This document shows positions 36,096-44,306 of a DNA stretch of 54,763 nt, piece after piece; position 1 is the stretch's first letter; the number at the start of each line of letters is the position of its first letter. The position numbers were made by a program, and so were the translations under genes. The stretch spans positions 1 to 54,763 of the forward strand of contig JAKSLL010000019.1 of assembly GCA_024401215.1 (NCBI GenBank), read 5' to 3'. Origin of the DNA: Bacteroidaceae bacterium. Lineage in GTDB: Bacteria; Bacteroidota; Bacteroidia; Bacteroidales; Bacteroidaceae. The notes beneath the pieces are model-generated. The model worked only from the letters and a program-made list of their open reading frames with translations, was not told the origin of the DNA and ran no database searches.

Positions 36096-36857
36096 TTAAA
36101 TTGAAAACGATTCCATCCAATCAGTTGAACCATTTGACAAATCAACAGTTTGACCTTCTTCGGCTGATACGACAGTACCCATACTTGCACTAAGCCACTT
36201 GAAGAAAGAGCTAAACTTTGTTCCCTTTAGTTTCATCGCAGGAATTCGACCTTGAATCTGTTGCAGTACACTCATATTGGCGTTATCTACACCTATTGGA
36301 AGGAACTCGTATTTCTTACTTGCCGTATCTTGTTGTATTCTTTGAGCAAGAGCTGGAACATTTTGATTTGCATTTGGCTCTCCGTCAGTCATGAGTATAA
36401 TCCATGGACGATAATACGGTTGGTTTGTACTTTTGTACCACTGTTTTCTAGCAGCAACAAGATCAATTGCCTCATATACAGCATCAACCATTGCTGTATC
36501 TCCATCTGCTTCGAGTACTGGGAATGATGAGTTTGAAATCAATGCTGGTTCCTGAATAGTTTGGACATAGTCACCAAACGTTACAATTGACAATTCAAGT
36601 CTTTGCGAGGTAGTTGCATCATTCTCAATTTCATTGTAGAAATCATGCAAACCACTAATCAAATTATCCAACTTAGAAATACCACCAGTTACTACATCGT
36701 ATATCTTACCATCTACAGATACAGTTTGACCTGTATATTCTATATTTGTATTGTCAATGACTTCATTCATAGACCCTGATATATCAAGAACTAAGACACA
36801 AAGACATTTCTGTTCATAGTTTTCTGCTGCTTCAGCTGAGAAATCATTTTTAGCCAT
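36096..36857 (-). CDS. VWA-domain (TerY-like) protein, second copy
   Basis: A 253-residue cytoplasmic VWA protein with a complete MIDAS metal site: DISGSM near residue 24, GDTAMVDAV, and LMTDGEPNANQ. The first 24 residues (MAKNDFSAEAAENYEQKCLC...) are almost identical to those of the neighbouring VWA gene, and the C-terminal KLKGTKFSSFFKWLSASMGT is shared. It has an extra loop after DISGSM (NEVIDNTNIEYTGQTVSVDG). ATG 36857 was chosen over an earlier in-frame start because it matches the paralogue. It is 14 nt downstream of the first copy, so a tandem duplication. Confidence 0.85.
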   Translation of the reverse strand: MAKNDFSAEAAENYEQKCLCVLVLDISGSMNEVIDNTNIEYTGQTVSVDGKIYDVVTGGISKLDNLISGLHDFYNEIENDATTSQRLELSIVTFGDYVQTIQEPALISNSSFPVLEADGDTAMVDAVYEAIDLVAARKQWYKSTNQPYYRPWIILMTDGEPNANQNVPALAQRIQQDTASKKYEFLPIGVDNANMSVLQQIQGRIPAMKLKGTKFSSFFKWLSASMGTVVSAEEGQTVDLSNGSTDWMESFSI

Positions 36858-36871
36858 AATAGTAATATTTT

Positions 36872-37549
36872 TTAGATTGTAAATGCTGACATCCAATCAT
36901 CTGCACCTGCAGATAAATCGACCTGCTGGCCTTCCTCTGCGGAAACCACAGTACCCATACTTGCACTAAGCCACTTGAAAAAAGAACTAAACTTCGTTCC
37001 CTGAAGTTTCATTGCAGGGATGCCACTTTCTATTTGTTTAAGAATGCTCATCTTGGCACCTTCTACGCCAATAGGTAAAAAAGCGTACTTCTTTGCGGCA
37101 ACATCCAGCTTAATGCGCTGAGCCAATCCTGCAACATCCTGATCACTATCAGGCTCTCCATCGGTCATGAGTATGATCCAAGGGCGATAGTATGCCTGAT
37201 TTGTGTCTTTGTACCACTGCTTACGTGCAGCAACTTTGTCAATAGCATGGTTTACAGCAGTAACCATAGCTGTTGAGCCAGAAGCGCTTAGAGTTGGCAT
37301 TGTAAAATTCTCGACAAGAGCTGGCTCTTGAACTGTATTTACAACGTGACTAAACGTAATTAAAGAGACTTCAAGTCGCTGACGAGTTGTATTGTCTTTG
37401 TCAATCTCTTGATAAAAGTCTTGAAGACCTTTGTTTAATTCTTGAATTGGTTCACCTGACATTGAGCCAGAAACATCAAGAACCAATACGCATAAGCATT
37501 TCTGTTCGTAGTTTTCTGCTGCTTCAGCCGAGAAATCGTTCTTTGCCAT
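36872..37549 (-). CDS. VWA-domain (TerY-like) protein, first copy
   Basis: A 225-residue VWA protein of the TerY type. MIDAS motif residues: DVSGSM, GSTAMVTAV and LMTDGEPDSDQ. It ends DLSAGADDWMSAFTI. There is no signal peptide or membrane helix, so it is cytosolic. TerY-like VWA proteins encoded with a PP2C phosphatase and a kinase are known as a predicted phosphorylation triad linked to tellurite/stress systems. No terA-F genes are seen here. It probably serves as the phosphorylated adaptor. Confidence 0.87.
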   Translation of the reverse strand: MAKNDFSAEAAENYEQKCLCVLVLDVSGSMSGEPIQELNKGLQDFYQEIDKDNTTRQRLEVSLITFSHVVNTVQEPALVENFTMPTLSASGSTAMVTAVNHAIDKVAARKQWYKDTNQAYYRPWIILMTDGEPDSDQDVAGLAQRIKLDVAAKKYAFLPIGVEGAKMSILKQIESGIPAMKLQGTKFSSFFKWLSASMGTVVSAEEGQQVDLSAGADDWMSAFTI

Positions 37550-37589
37550 ATGGATTTATTATTTATTGATTAAAAGTCTTAGATCATTA

Positions 37590-38234
37590 TTATCTCAGAA
37601 CTCCAGAATGACTAAAAGCTGTATAGCCAAACCATACTATATAGATAAGAGACAAAACAATACATATTAATGTAGCAGGAGTTGCCGCTTGATTCTTAGA
37701 ACAAGAACAAACACCTTTATATAAAGAAGTCCATAAATAGATCATTGTACAACCCATCCAGCACCACAACAAACAATTATAAATTTGTGCGCATGCATAT
37801 AAACCTTGAAATTGTGCATATATTGCAACACAAAAGGTTAGGATTCCACATGACATCATAACATAATTGCCAGCCTTGGACAATTTATTTAATCCAATTA
37901 TAATTAAAAGGATTGAAGTAAGCATTGAAGTGAAAACACTTCCAATTAGGCAATTGTGTAACTCACCACCACCTGTTTTACATGTGCCTTCCAGTTGATT
38001 TATCCACAATATTTCCTTGGTGTCGTATGCAACCACTCCTATGCAGAAAAATGTAGCGGCATTGAGTATTACGCATAGACTTAAAAGAGCTCCAGAAACA
38101 GAAGAAGATGTCACCAATTTTTTATTAGATTGACTTCTATGCATTGGTGTCTGTATTGTAATTGTATTGCCGCATTTTGGACAATAGCTCATTCCTGAAG
38201 TTAACTGCGCACCACAGTTTGGACAATAATTCAT
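37590..38234 (-). CDS. Zinc-ribbon membrane protein
   Basis: 214 residues. The N-terminal zinc ribbon YCPNCG...YCPKCG uses C4, C7, C18 and C21. A short linker leads to about five membrane helices (from about residue 44 to the end). The ribbon should face the cytoplasm. It begins the five-gene block, 40 nt ahead of the first VWA gene, so it is probably the membrane partner of the kinase/phosphatase system. The type resembles zinc_ribbon_2 membrane proteins of unknown function. Confidence 0.75.
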   Translation of the reverse strand: MNYCPNCGAQLTSGMSYCPKCGNTITIQTPMHRSQSNKKLVTSSSVSGALLSLCVILNAATFFCIGVVAYDTKEILWINQLEGTCKTGGGELHNCLIGSVFTSMLTSILLIIIGLNKLSKAGNYVMMSCGILTFCVAIYAQFQGLYACAQIYNCLLWCWMGCTMIYLWTSLYKGVCSCSKNQAATPATLICIVLSLIYIVWFGYTAFSHSGVLR

Positions 38235-38410
38235 ATTTCGTTTTTAGTTTGTATGACTTTTATATTCAGCAACTATGCGGTTTATGCTTGTCACTTTGTC
38301 CCACATAATACTATGCTTTTCAATAAAGACTTAACGAGTGTATTAATTATTATTATATTTGCAATCACTAAATTCGTTTATATCAATTGCAACATCGATA
38401 TGACCCAAAC

Positions 38411-38776
38411 TTAAAACAAGGTCTTCTTCTTATAGACAATAGAACCAAAGGCACTATTCTCCGTTATCAGTCCGTTGTAGAAACGAAATGTGCTACTACT
38501 TCCATCCATGTTGTTGGTCGTGATATTCCCCATAGCATCCATTTCCCAATAGAACGAATATTTGCTACGAACAGAGCCACCATCAAGCAATGTAAAAGTT
38601 CCTGTCCCGTCTTGGTTAAAACGAAGTTGCGAAATTAGATAATCGTCTGATGGGTCATCAGCGCGATACTCTTTCCATACACCATAAACTGAGTCAGACC
38701 CCGTACTACTGCATGAAATTGTAATAGAGCCAACTAACATAATTGCAATGACAATCCAAAAATAAAAATGTTTCAT
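38411..38776 (-). CDS. Small lipoprotein (lipocalin-like)
   Basis: A 121-residue lipoprotein. The signal segment ends at a lipobox (ITISC). It continues as a short beta-rich domain, VYGVWKEYRADDPSDDYLISQLRF, with W and alternating hydrophobics (landmarks VWKEYR, LRFNQDGTGTFTLLDGG, YSFYWEMD). This looks like the small lipocalin-like or DUF5004-type lipoproteins of Bacteroidales. It lies between the zinc-ribbon operon and the first LytTR gene. Function unknown. Confidence 0.65.
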   Translation of the reverse strand: MKHFYFWIVIAIMLVGSITISCSSTGSDSVYGVWKEYRADDPSDDYLISQLRFNQDGTGTFTLLDGGSVRSKYSFYWEMDAMGNITTNNMDGSSSTFRFYNGLITENSAFGSIVYKKKTLF

Positions 38777-38889
38777 GATAATTATAATATTTTAACAATT
38801 GTTTTTACTATACAAATTTACACTCTAATTCCTTAATAATGTCTGCATCTTTTTCTATACTTTATGTAATAGCGGGAATACTTTACATA

Positions 38890-39321
38890 CTATCCCTTTT
38901 CATGAAATGCCTGCATCTTGCCGTTGTGAGTTTTGAAGTCCTCAATCGCAACAAGCGACTGCTCACCAATATTCTGCTTCAACTCTCGCAGGGAATCTTT
39001 CGAGGCTGATATTGCAATCAGCGGCAGTCCTGGCGAATCACGCAGCAAAATATTTTTGCGAAGGACGTTTATCTGATATAGATACTTTGTGTTGATGTAA
39101 TGGCTCTTTCCGACTCTTACAAATTGTATATTATCTATAGCCTTAAACACTTCTGCAAGACTGGTCATGCTAGTAAGCAAGTTTGTTGAAATGTTTCCCA
39201 AGCTCACCATCTTGATGTAGTTGCCATTAGATTCAAAGTATATCACTTCATTCAAGTGCACCCGGATTAGTTCATCACGAGTGGAAAAATACACGAGATC
39301 GTTGATTTTTAAGTCTTCCAT
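38890..39321 (-). CDS. Receiver-less LytTR DNA-binding protein (LytTR1)
   Basis: A 143-residue single-domain transcription factor. The LytTR fold is spread over about 10-115: LIRVHLNEVIYFESNGNYIKM (landmark VIYFESNGNYIKM), FVRVGKSHYINTKYLYQINVL. It has no receiver domain, so a membrane partner or ligand must control it. It is highly similar to the LytTR gene at 45617-46054. Its own promoter carries the TGTATGAA direct repeat, implying autoregulation. Relative to its paralogue, one extra base near the end (GGATAGTATG against GGCAGTATG) brings the stop forward two codons. Confidence 0.85.
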   Translation of the reverse strand: MEDLKINDLVYFSTRDELIRVHLNEVIYFESNGNYIKMVSLGNISTNLLTSMTSLAEVFKAIDNIQFVRVGKSHYINTKYLYQINVLRKNILLRDSPGLPLIAISASKDSLRELKQNIGEQSLVAIEDFKTHNGKMQAFHEKG

Positions 39322-39337
39322 TTCTTTGATTTTTATG

Positions 39338-39413
39338 CAAAGTTATGCATACTATTGTTCACTGAAAAACAATATCAGCCATGTTGTATGAACAGGTGTT
39401 TATAATGTATGAA
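39338..39413 (-). promoter_or_regulatory. LytTR-type control element A (LytTR1 promoter)
   Basis: Plus-strand TGTATGAA at 39385-39392 and 39406-39413 (period 21). The -7 box reads TAACTTTG on the minus strand (plus 39338-39345). The -33 position is a weak TTTT. The repeat edge lies exactly 40 nt from the -7 box, as in the three other elements. Confidence 0.75.
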
Positions 39414-39498
39414 ATAAAATAAAGGTGTATAAAATCGATGTTATATATAGAGAGGAATGCATTTTATACATAAAATATGGTACTACTAAAACACAAAA

Positions 39499-39824
39499 CG
39501 TAGGCATCCCTCTCTACCGCCCGATTCTTGAGGTCCTAGGAAAACCAGAATAGTTGAACGTGTAGAGTGTCTGCCTACGCCAAAGTATGAAGCATGCATC
39601 CCCGAAAAGTGTGCTTAGAGGATATAGCAAACCCTCACACGCACACTCCGGGATACAGTTATAACATACCCGTAGCAGTCACTTCTGACATTGTCCACTG
39701 AACTATTCGTTGAAATTTCCTAGGTTCCAAGAATCCAATTGACAAAGCATCAATGACGCCTTTACATTATGTAGTGTCCCACCCAGCCGCACACCCTTTT
39801 ATGATGGCACAGCGTAGGCAACGA
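39499..39824 (-). ncRNA. Probable structured non-coding RNA (~325 nt)
   Basis: An ORF-free, strongly self-complementary block. On the minus strand a TAACTTTG box (plus 39830-39837) would start transcription near 39824. The 3' end would be the TGCCTACG/CGTAGGCA hairpin (39499-39506 with 39572-39579) followed by TTTTGTGTTTT. An internal hairpin pairs CCCG...AGTGTGC with GCACACT...CGGG (39600-39652). Long-range arms pair GATTCTTG, CCTAGGAAA and GAATAGTT (39523-39559) with their complements at 39701-39735. A third copy of CGTAGGCA (39813-39820) could compete for pairing. RNase P, tmRNA and SRP signatures are absent. 6S-like or another Bacteroidales RNA family is possible. Confidence 0.5.
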
Positions 39825-39921
39825 CACTGCAAAGTTACTCTTTTTTATGAGGAGCGAAGTAAAAAAAATAAAAATACACACAAAAATTGCCTTTTAACTC
39901 AAAAACACACACAAAAAGCAC

Positions 39922-39991
39922 CTTAGTAATGGTAAAATTAATAACTCCCTAAAGTTTCTCGAGCAATCAATATCAGCAGCTGGTCTTTTTG
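39922..39991. repeat. Dispersed ~75-bp repeat, copy 2
   Basis: Matches 1906-1980: CTTAGTAATGGTAAAATTAA, then AAAGTTTCTCGAGCAATCAA. It lies in the ORF-free stretch between the RNA candidate and the YiiX-like gene. The rest of that stretch (39992-40152) is AT-rich with no feature I can support. Confidence 0.7.
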
Positions 39992-40152
39992 TATATATGA
40001 GTATAAATAACCTACGGCAATTTGATAATGAATAATTGATAATTAAAAATCGGCAAAAACATTTATGTGCTTTTGCCGAACAAATCATACATTAATTGTC
40101 AATTAACAATAAGCCTGAATTTATTAGTATCAAGCTAAACCATAAGCCTAGC

Positions 40153-40752
40153 TTAGATGAATCTCAATTCGTCAGAAAAGAAAAGATCTGAAGGTGCAAC
40201 AACTAAACCGTCGGGATCCATGCCACGCTTTTTCATCACCTTTTCCATACCGAAAGTAAAATATCTCGTCATTGGTTTAGGTTCACAAAGTTCCGTTCTT
40301 AGCTGATATTTGTAAATGTCATAGACAAGTTCAGAGCAATAGTAATTACTGTTGTTGAATGAGAATGCCAAATCATATCTTCTGCCTAACAAATGACCAT
40401 AACGGATTTTTCTGCTAATGCCCGACTTCGGACGCTTCACCCAATAAGCCCCACATCTGCCTCGCTTGATGAAATCGCGAAGGGGCGTAGTTTTAAGAGT
40501 GGAACTTGCCTCAAGCACATAAGGTTTACCAGATATCATCACTACCACTCCGCAATGCGTCAAAGGACTACCCGTTGCAATTGCTATGAGTGGCGACTGA
40601 TTGGAGGTTGACATATGGAATATCACATCGCCTTCTCGCACATCAGGGTTCGAGGCGAAACGAATGCCACGATAAGGAAGCAACACTATAAGAACCAATC
40701 CAATAATTAAGTATAAAATGATTTTACGCTTAGTAAGAGATTTTTTATTCAT
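40153..40752 (-). CDS. YiiX/YebB-family permuted papain-like enzyme
   Basis: A 199-residue protein with one N-terminal membrane helix (about 10-27); the rest is exported. The domain is a circularly permuted NlpC/P60 fold. It has GDVIFHMSTS, then catalytic-type H66 in GSPLTHCGVV, E81 in YVLEAS, and C139 in NYYCSELVYDIY; His before Cys is the permuted order. Relatives cleave or hydrolyse amide or thioester bonds in envelope or lipid substrates. It follows the CHAP-like gene by 12 nt and so belongs to the unit driven by control element B. Confidence 0.8.
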   Translation of the reverse strand: MNKKSLTKRKIILYLIIGLVLIVLLPYRGIRFASNPDVREGDVIFHMSTSNQSPLIAIATGSPLTHCGVVVMISGKPYVLEASSTLKTTPLRDFIKRGRCGAYWVKRPKSGISRKIRYGHLLGRRYDLAFSFNNSNYYCSELVYDIYKYQLRTELCEPKPMTRYFTFGMEKVMKKRGMDPDGLVVAPSDLFFSDELRFI

Positions 40753-40764
40753 ATTCTATACAAT

Positions 40765-41211
40765 TTATTTATTTTTTCTAAATATCACATAAGGAACTGG
40801 TCGCTTGTATGGGCACATGCTTCTTTGCTTAAAGTCTGAGATCCAACAGTTTCCTGTATATATCGCAATATGCCCCCATATACTATGCTTGCCGTTCTCG
40901 ATGACTACCACATCTCCCTTCTGCGGACGGAATCCGTTCATCACATTCCCTTTGCCTGAAGCGACCTTCTCATAACCATATAATGGAAGAACATCACGAT
41001 ATGCCCATGCTGGCAAGATAATCATTGGACACCCACCACTTTGCATAGAGCGCATCACAAACCATGCACAGCATGAGTGAGATTTGCTCAAATAGCTACT
41101 TTCTGCATGAGCAACAGCTTTGTCAATGTTATAGCTATATGTTCTGCACCATATCAAGTATCCAAGCAGAACAACTACTAAAGAAATAATGATTTTTTGT
41201 TTCGTCTTCAT
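40765..41211 (-). CDS. CHAP-like exported cysteine amidase
   Basis: A 148-residue protein with one N-terminal helix (about 6-22). The domain has SHSCCAWFVMRSMQSGG with C47/C48 as nucleophile candidates, KGDVVVIE, WGHIAIYTG with H114, and WISDFKQ with D126. That is the Cys-His-Asp order of CHAP/NlpC peptidoglycan amidases and similar to toxin amidases. ATG 41211 is supported because the -7 box (41244-41251) lies downstream of the alternative ATG at 41256. First gene of a two-gene unit with the YiiX-like gene; expression should follow LytTR control. Confidence 0.7.
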   Translation of the reverse strand: MKTKQKIIISLVVVLLGYLIWCRTYSYNIDKAVAHAESSYLSKSHSCCAWFVMRSMQSGGCPMIILPAWAYRDVLPLYGYEKVASGKGNVMNGFRPQKGDVVVIENGKHSIWGHIAIYTGNCWISDFKQRSMCPYKRPVPYVIFRKNK

Positions 41212-41243
41212 TCTTTTATAATTTGTTTCGTTTGATTTCATTG

Positions 41244-41319
41244 CAAAATTATTCATAATTCATTTGTTGATAGAAACAATTGCTGCTGGTTGTATGAACT
41301 ACCTCTATTTATGTATGAA
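41244..41319 (-). promoter_or_regulatory. LytTR-type control element B (CHAP-YiiX unit)
   Basis: TGTATGAA at 41291-41298 and 41312-41319 (period 21). The -7 box reads TAATTTTG (plus 41244-41251), again 40 nt from the repeat edge. No good -33 box is present, as expected for an activator-dependent promoter. Confidence 0.75.
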
Positions 41320-41361
41320 CTGCTCCGCAAGCAATTTACGACACCTCTATTCTCAGCCAAA

Positions 41362-41398
41362 AAAGAGGGTGTGTCTATGACTTTGACACACCCTCTTT
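41362..41398. terminator. Bidirectional terminator ending the six-gene unit
   Basis: A 14-bp perfect stem (AAAGAGGGTGTGTC with GACACACCCTCTTT) and a 9-nt loop. It lies just past the membrane-protein gene at 41445 and separates it from control element B. Confidence 0.85.
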
Positions 41399-41444
41399 CC
41401 CTTTTTATTCACCACTTTGTCGTTAGAATGCTAAAACTATTTCT

Positions 41445-41978
41445 TTATTGTAAATATTGTAAACAATGAATAATCACCGTTTTGATGATTTCTAATGCAG
41501 CTTGGGACGTGCCTGTAACTAATATTAATACTATTATTGCTACCACAAAAATCATTAATGTATATAAAAACATCATAAAAGGAGAAATAGCAACCAGCAA
41601 TTTGCTTTTCCATGAGCATTTTATTAACTCTTTCTTCTTCGCGTAATTAGGAAGAGCAAATGGGGAAAATATCCATAACAAATAACAAACAGCTATAGGT
41701 CTATATTTGGGGCTAAAAAGTAAAGCAATTAATATGATTGCAAAAGCAACTACAATCACTAATACAATAAGAAACAAAGCAAGTACTCCTATAATTATCA
41801 CAAAACCAATTCCAAGGAACACCCAATTCGCTGCATAATATCCATCCCCAGGTGGTGGCAAATCATCAACGTCTTCGGCGAATAGCATAACATTACAAAA
41901 TAAGGCTACGATTATCGCAATCATTTTTTGATAACATATAAAGAACCCATTGCCATTGGGAATCAATAACTTTCTCAT
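41445..41978 (-). CDS. Polytopic membrane protein
   Basis: 177 residues, three or four hydrophobic helices, no known family. A second ATG at 41924 gives MIAIIVALFCNVMLFAEDVDD, a good signal peptide, and may be the true start (159 residues). It has a short exported segment DLPPPGDGYYAANW, then two long adjacent helices (about 48-90), a Tyr/Lys loop (SPKYRP; NYAKKKELIK) and a final long helix. It is the last gene of the unit, 11 nt after the transglutaminase-like gene. The small size and position would suit an immunity or partner protein (inference only). Confidence 0.6.
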   Translation of the reverse strand: MRKLLIPNGNGFFICYQKMIAIIVALFCNVMLFAEDVDDLPPPGDGYYAANWVFLGIGFVIIIGVLALFLIVLVIVVAFAIILIALLFSPKYRPIAVCYLLWIFSPFALPNYAKKKELIKCSWKSKLLVAISPFMMFLYTLMIFVVAIIVLILVTGTSQAALEIIKTVIIHCLQYLQ

Positions 41979-41989
41979 AATCTGTAAAT

Positions 41990-42526
41990 TTACAATGTAG
42001 TTTCACAATCTTTCCAAAAGACATCATACAAGCTTGCGTCAGCATATATCGTTTTACCATCAATGTGGTACTCCACAAAGTCATGATCTTTCACAAAGTT
42101 CTTCCACCTTTTGTTTGGCATACACCATTTAAGGATATCGCAAAGATTGACTCCGTAGAACATGACATAGCCAACCACAGGTTTTGCAGACGCATTTATA
42201 CCATTCGTTCGGAAAGCATAATTACTGATGCCGGCACACATCTGCGCATAACCTACACAATTGGCTTTCCCATTCGCAAGGTTGTTCTTAACCGTAAATG
42301 ACAGCCTTTTAGCCGTTTTCTTTATGCTATACAAACGTATTTCCTCTGCCGACATGCCAGCCGTTTCTGCTTTTATTTCTTCTTTGAGAGCAGCATCTGG
42401 ATGATACGGATTGGTTCTGTCACCGAATTTTGTTAGCGTCAAAGGCGACCAAACGACATAGATTACAATAAGAATCAATATAGCAAAACCAATTATTTTA
42501 AGTTTCTTCATGTTTTGTTGATTCAT
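41990..42526 (-). CDS. Transglutaminase-like exported protein
   Basis: 178 residues, one N-terminal membrane helix (about 8-27), then an exported domain with a transglutaminase-type Cys-His-Asp triad: C90 in GKANCVGYAQMC, H148 in DHDFVEYHIDG and D163 in TIYADASLYD. This superfamily includes proteases and cross-linking enzymes with the papain fold. ATG 42511 is an alternative start. It is the fifth gene of the unit driven by element C and represents a third papain-like family within 5 kb. Confidence 0.72.
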   Translation of the reverse strand: MNQQNMKKLKIIGFAILILIVIYVVWSPLTLTKFGDRTNPYHPDAALKEEIKAETAGMSAEEIRLYSIKKTAKRLSFTVKNNLANGKANCVGYAQMCAGISNYAFRTNGINASAKPVVGYVMFYGVNLCDILKWCMPNKRWKNFVKDHDFVEYHIDGKTIYADASLYDVFWKDCETTL

Positions 42527-42560
42527 TTTGCTATTCCTGTATTTGTTGATTTTTAAATTG

Positions 42561-43709
42561 CTACTGCTTTTTTATATTATCAGAGATTATTCTGTTAGCT
42601 TTTTCTCCGCCATACTTTATAGCCAACTCCCGCATCTTCTCAAAATCAGATGTGTTGTTCTGTTTATAGTAAACTAATGCTAAGAACATGTAGGCTTCAG
42701 GATTCTTGTCATCTAGTTTGAGTATCTCCTTCGAGAAATGCTCTGTCTCCTCTAAGAAGTCATGAGAGTAGAATAAATCTATAGCTTCAATATAGTTCTC
42801 AACAGCCTTAGATGTGTTCTTTTTTATCGTGTAGATATCAGCCAGATTGATATAAGGGCGTGCATAATAAGGATTGATTTTTAGGGTTTTGTCATAACAC
42901 TCTATTGCTTTTGAGTAATCTTTCATAAGATGGTAGGCACAAGCTAATGATTGCCATCCCATATAGTCATTCGGATATTCTTCGCAGTATTGTTTGAGCA
43001 CAACTGATGCCTCTTTATACTTTTCCAAGTTGCACAAAGCATCAGCATAACCAATAGTAAGAGTACCGAGGGTGTCACCATCTGCAATCACTTTCTCACA
43101 TAGATATACACTTGTGTTCCAGTCCTCATTGTTAAGGGCGTTAACAATGGATTCTCTCATATCGTTTGAATTCTCAGGTAATGACAATGCTCCCAAACCT
43201 ATTCGAACACTACCAGCATTTGCCTTGCTTTCATCTTTTTCTGGAGACTCGATCACCATTATAACTCCAATTCTATAGCCTTTGTAGTTGTAGAAATTCA
43301 TGTATGACATGCTGTAAATGCCATCACTTGTCGCAGTCCATTCTTTCTGCTTCAATGGTTCACAATTATTATAGCGATTGTACAAAATACTGTCCATGCG
43401 ATCAAAAAGCGAACGAGCATCTTCTGCAGAGCCTTGAAAAACACAGGTAGTAGATGTCCGTCCTTCTGTCAGTTCATAGTCGTTGCCAAAACCGTCTGTC
43501 CACTCTTCAAGCTTTGTTCCATTCCAATCCAACTTTCCCGAAAGCAGAAGCTTGTGGAATTCTGCAACCTGTTCGTCCTTGTCAAGATTCAATCCAAAGA
43601 ATTCATTTGTCTTCCATTCTTCGAATGGCTGATTGGTATTTGTACATGCTGATAGAGTGAAACAACACATAAGTACAAATGATACGTTAAGCATTATTCT
43701 ATTAAACAT
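42561..43709 (-). CDS. TPR-repeat lipoprotein
   Basis: A 382-residue lipoprotein. The signal peptide ends at the lipobox LSAC. An N-terminal domain of about 170 residues (KTNEFFGLNLDKDE...; YRIGVIMVIES) has no known match. At least four tetratricopeptide repeats follow (about 195-350), for example GWQSLACAYHLMKDYSKAIE, YARPYINLADIYTIKKNTSK and EAYMFLALVYYKQNN. These usually bind protein partners. Cotranscribed with exported enzymes, it may hold or recruit them at a membrane (inference). The ATG at 43709 was preferred to an upstream TTG. Confidence 0.75.
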   Translation of the reverse strand: MFNRIMLNVSFVLMCCFTLSACTNTNQPFEEWKTNEFFGLNLDKDEQVAEFHKLLLSGKLDWNGTKLEEWTDGFGNDYELTEGRTSTTCVFQGSAEDARSLFDRMDSILYNRYNNCEPLKQKEWTATSDGIYSMSYMNFYNYKGYRIGVIMVIESPEKDESKANAGSVRIGLGALSLPENSNDMRESIVNALNNEDWNTSVYLCEKVIADGDTLGTLTIGYADALCNLEKYKEASVVLKQYCEEYPNDYMGWQSLACAYHLMKDYSKAIECYDKTLKINPYYARPYINLADIYTIKKNTSKAVENYIEAIDLFYSHDFLEETEHFSKEILKLDDKNPEAYMFLALVYYKQNNTSDFEKMRELAIKYGGEKANRIISDNIKKQ

Positions 43710-43819
43710 AAATAATAACAATATTAATTGTTAGAAACTTTTGTTGTGTATCTCTTTTTCCTATGAAAATCATCGCTTTCTTGTCGCCTTTTCTAAGTCT
43801 TCTTGCTATTATTAGAGAA

Positions 43820-44248
43820 TCAATATGAGAAACTGCAATTTGGCAATGATCTTAAAGTATTTATTTTGAGGTCGTCATACAAATCACTTGCCAATCTTGC
43901 ACCTGGACTACCGTTATAATATGCATCGGCCCTGTGCTGCTCCACAGAGTTTATGTCCTCGCGTATTTGCATTTCACTCTCCCAAGGATGCTCTCCTTGT
44001 TGTCCGTAGTTTGCGTATGCAACGATAGCAATTCCATTTTTAATTACCATCTTACTTCTCTCATCAGAAGAATACACATCTCCTGTATATGCTTCACCAT
44101 TGTAATAAGCATACCTCAAGCCATTCACTGTTCTGATATCAATATCATAAGTGTGTATTTTCTTTTGTCTATTATTACTATTTTCATAACACGAGCATGT
44201 CAATACACATGCTATCAAAATCACAATCAAATTCATTACTTTTTTCAT
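43820..44248 (-). CDS. MORN/YwqK-like small lipoprotein
   Basis: A 142-residue lipoprotein with lipobox Cys near 18 (LTCSC). The middle holds GLRYAYYNGEAYTGDVY and MVIKNG, resembling the MORN-like repeat of YwqK-family antitoxin proteins. The rest is unassigned, with REDINSVEQHRADAYYNG and a conserved-looking PNCSFSY end. It lies third in the element C unit between two other lipoprotein genes. An immunity role is only a guess from family resemblance and context. Confidence 0.6.
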   Translation of the reverse strand: MKKVMNLIVILIACVLTCSCYENSNNRQKKIHTYDIDIRTVNGLRYAYYNGEAYTGDVYSSDERSKMVIKNGIAIVAYANYGQQGEHPWESEMQIREDINSVEQHRADAYYNGSPGARLASDLYDDLKINTLRSLPNCSFSY

Positions 44249-44306
44249 AATCTTATACAATTTTCGATGATAACATCCTGTTTAATCATTTTACAACCTT
44301 TGAGTT

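Noticed and set aside
39499-39824. tmRNA, RNase P RNA or SRP RNA
   Set aside because: I looked for the tmRNA ends, the RNase P GAGGAAAGTCC core and the SRP GGAAG..AGCAG loop on both strands and found none.
39499-39824. A retron-type non-coding RNA
   Set aside because: No reverse transcriptase gene exists anywhere in the window.
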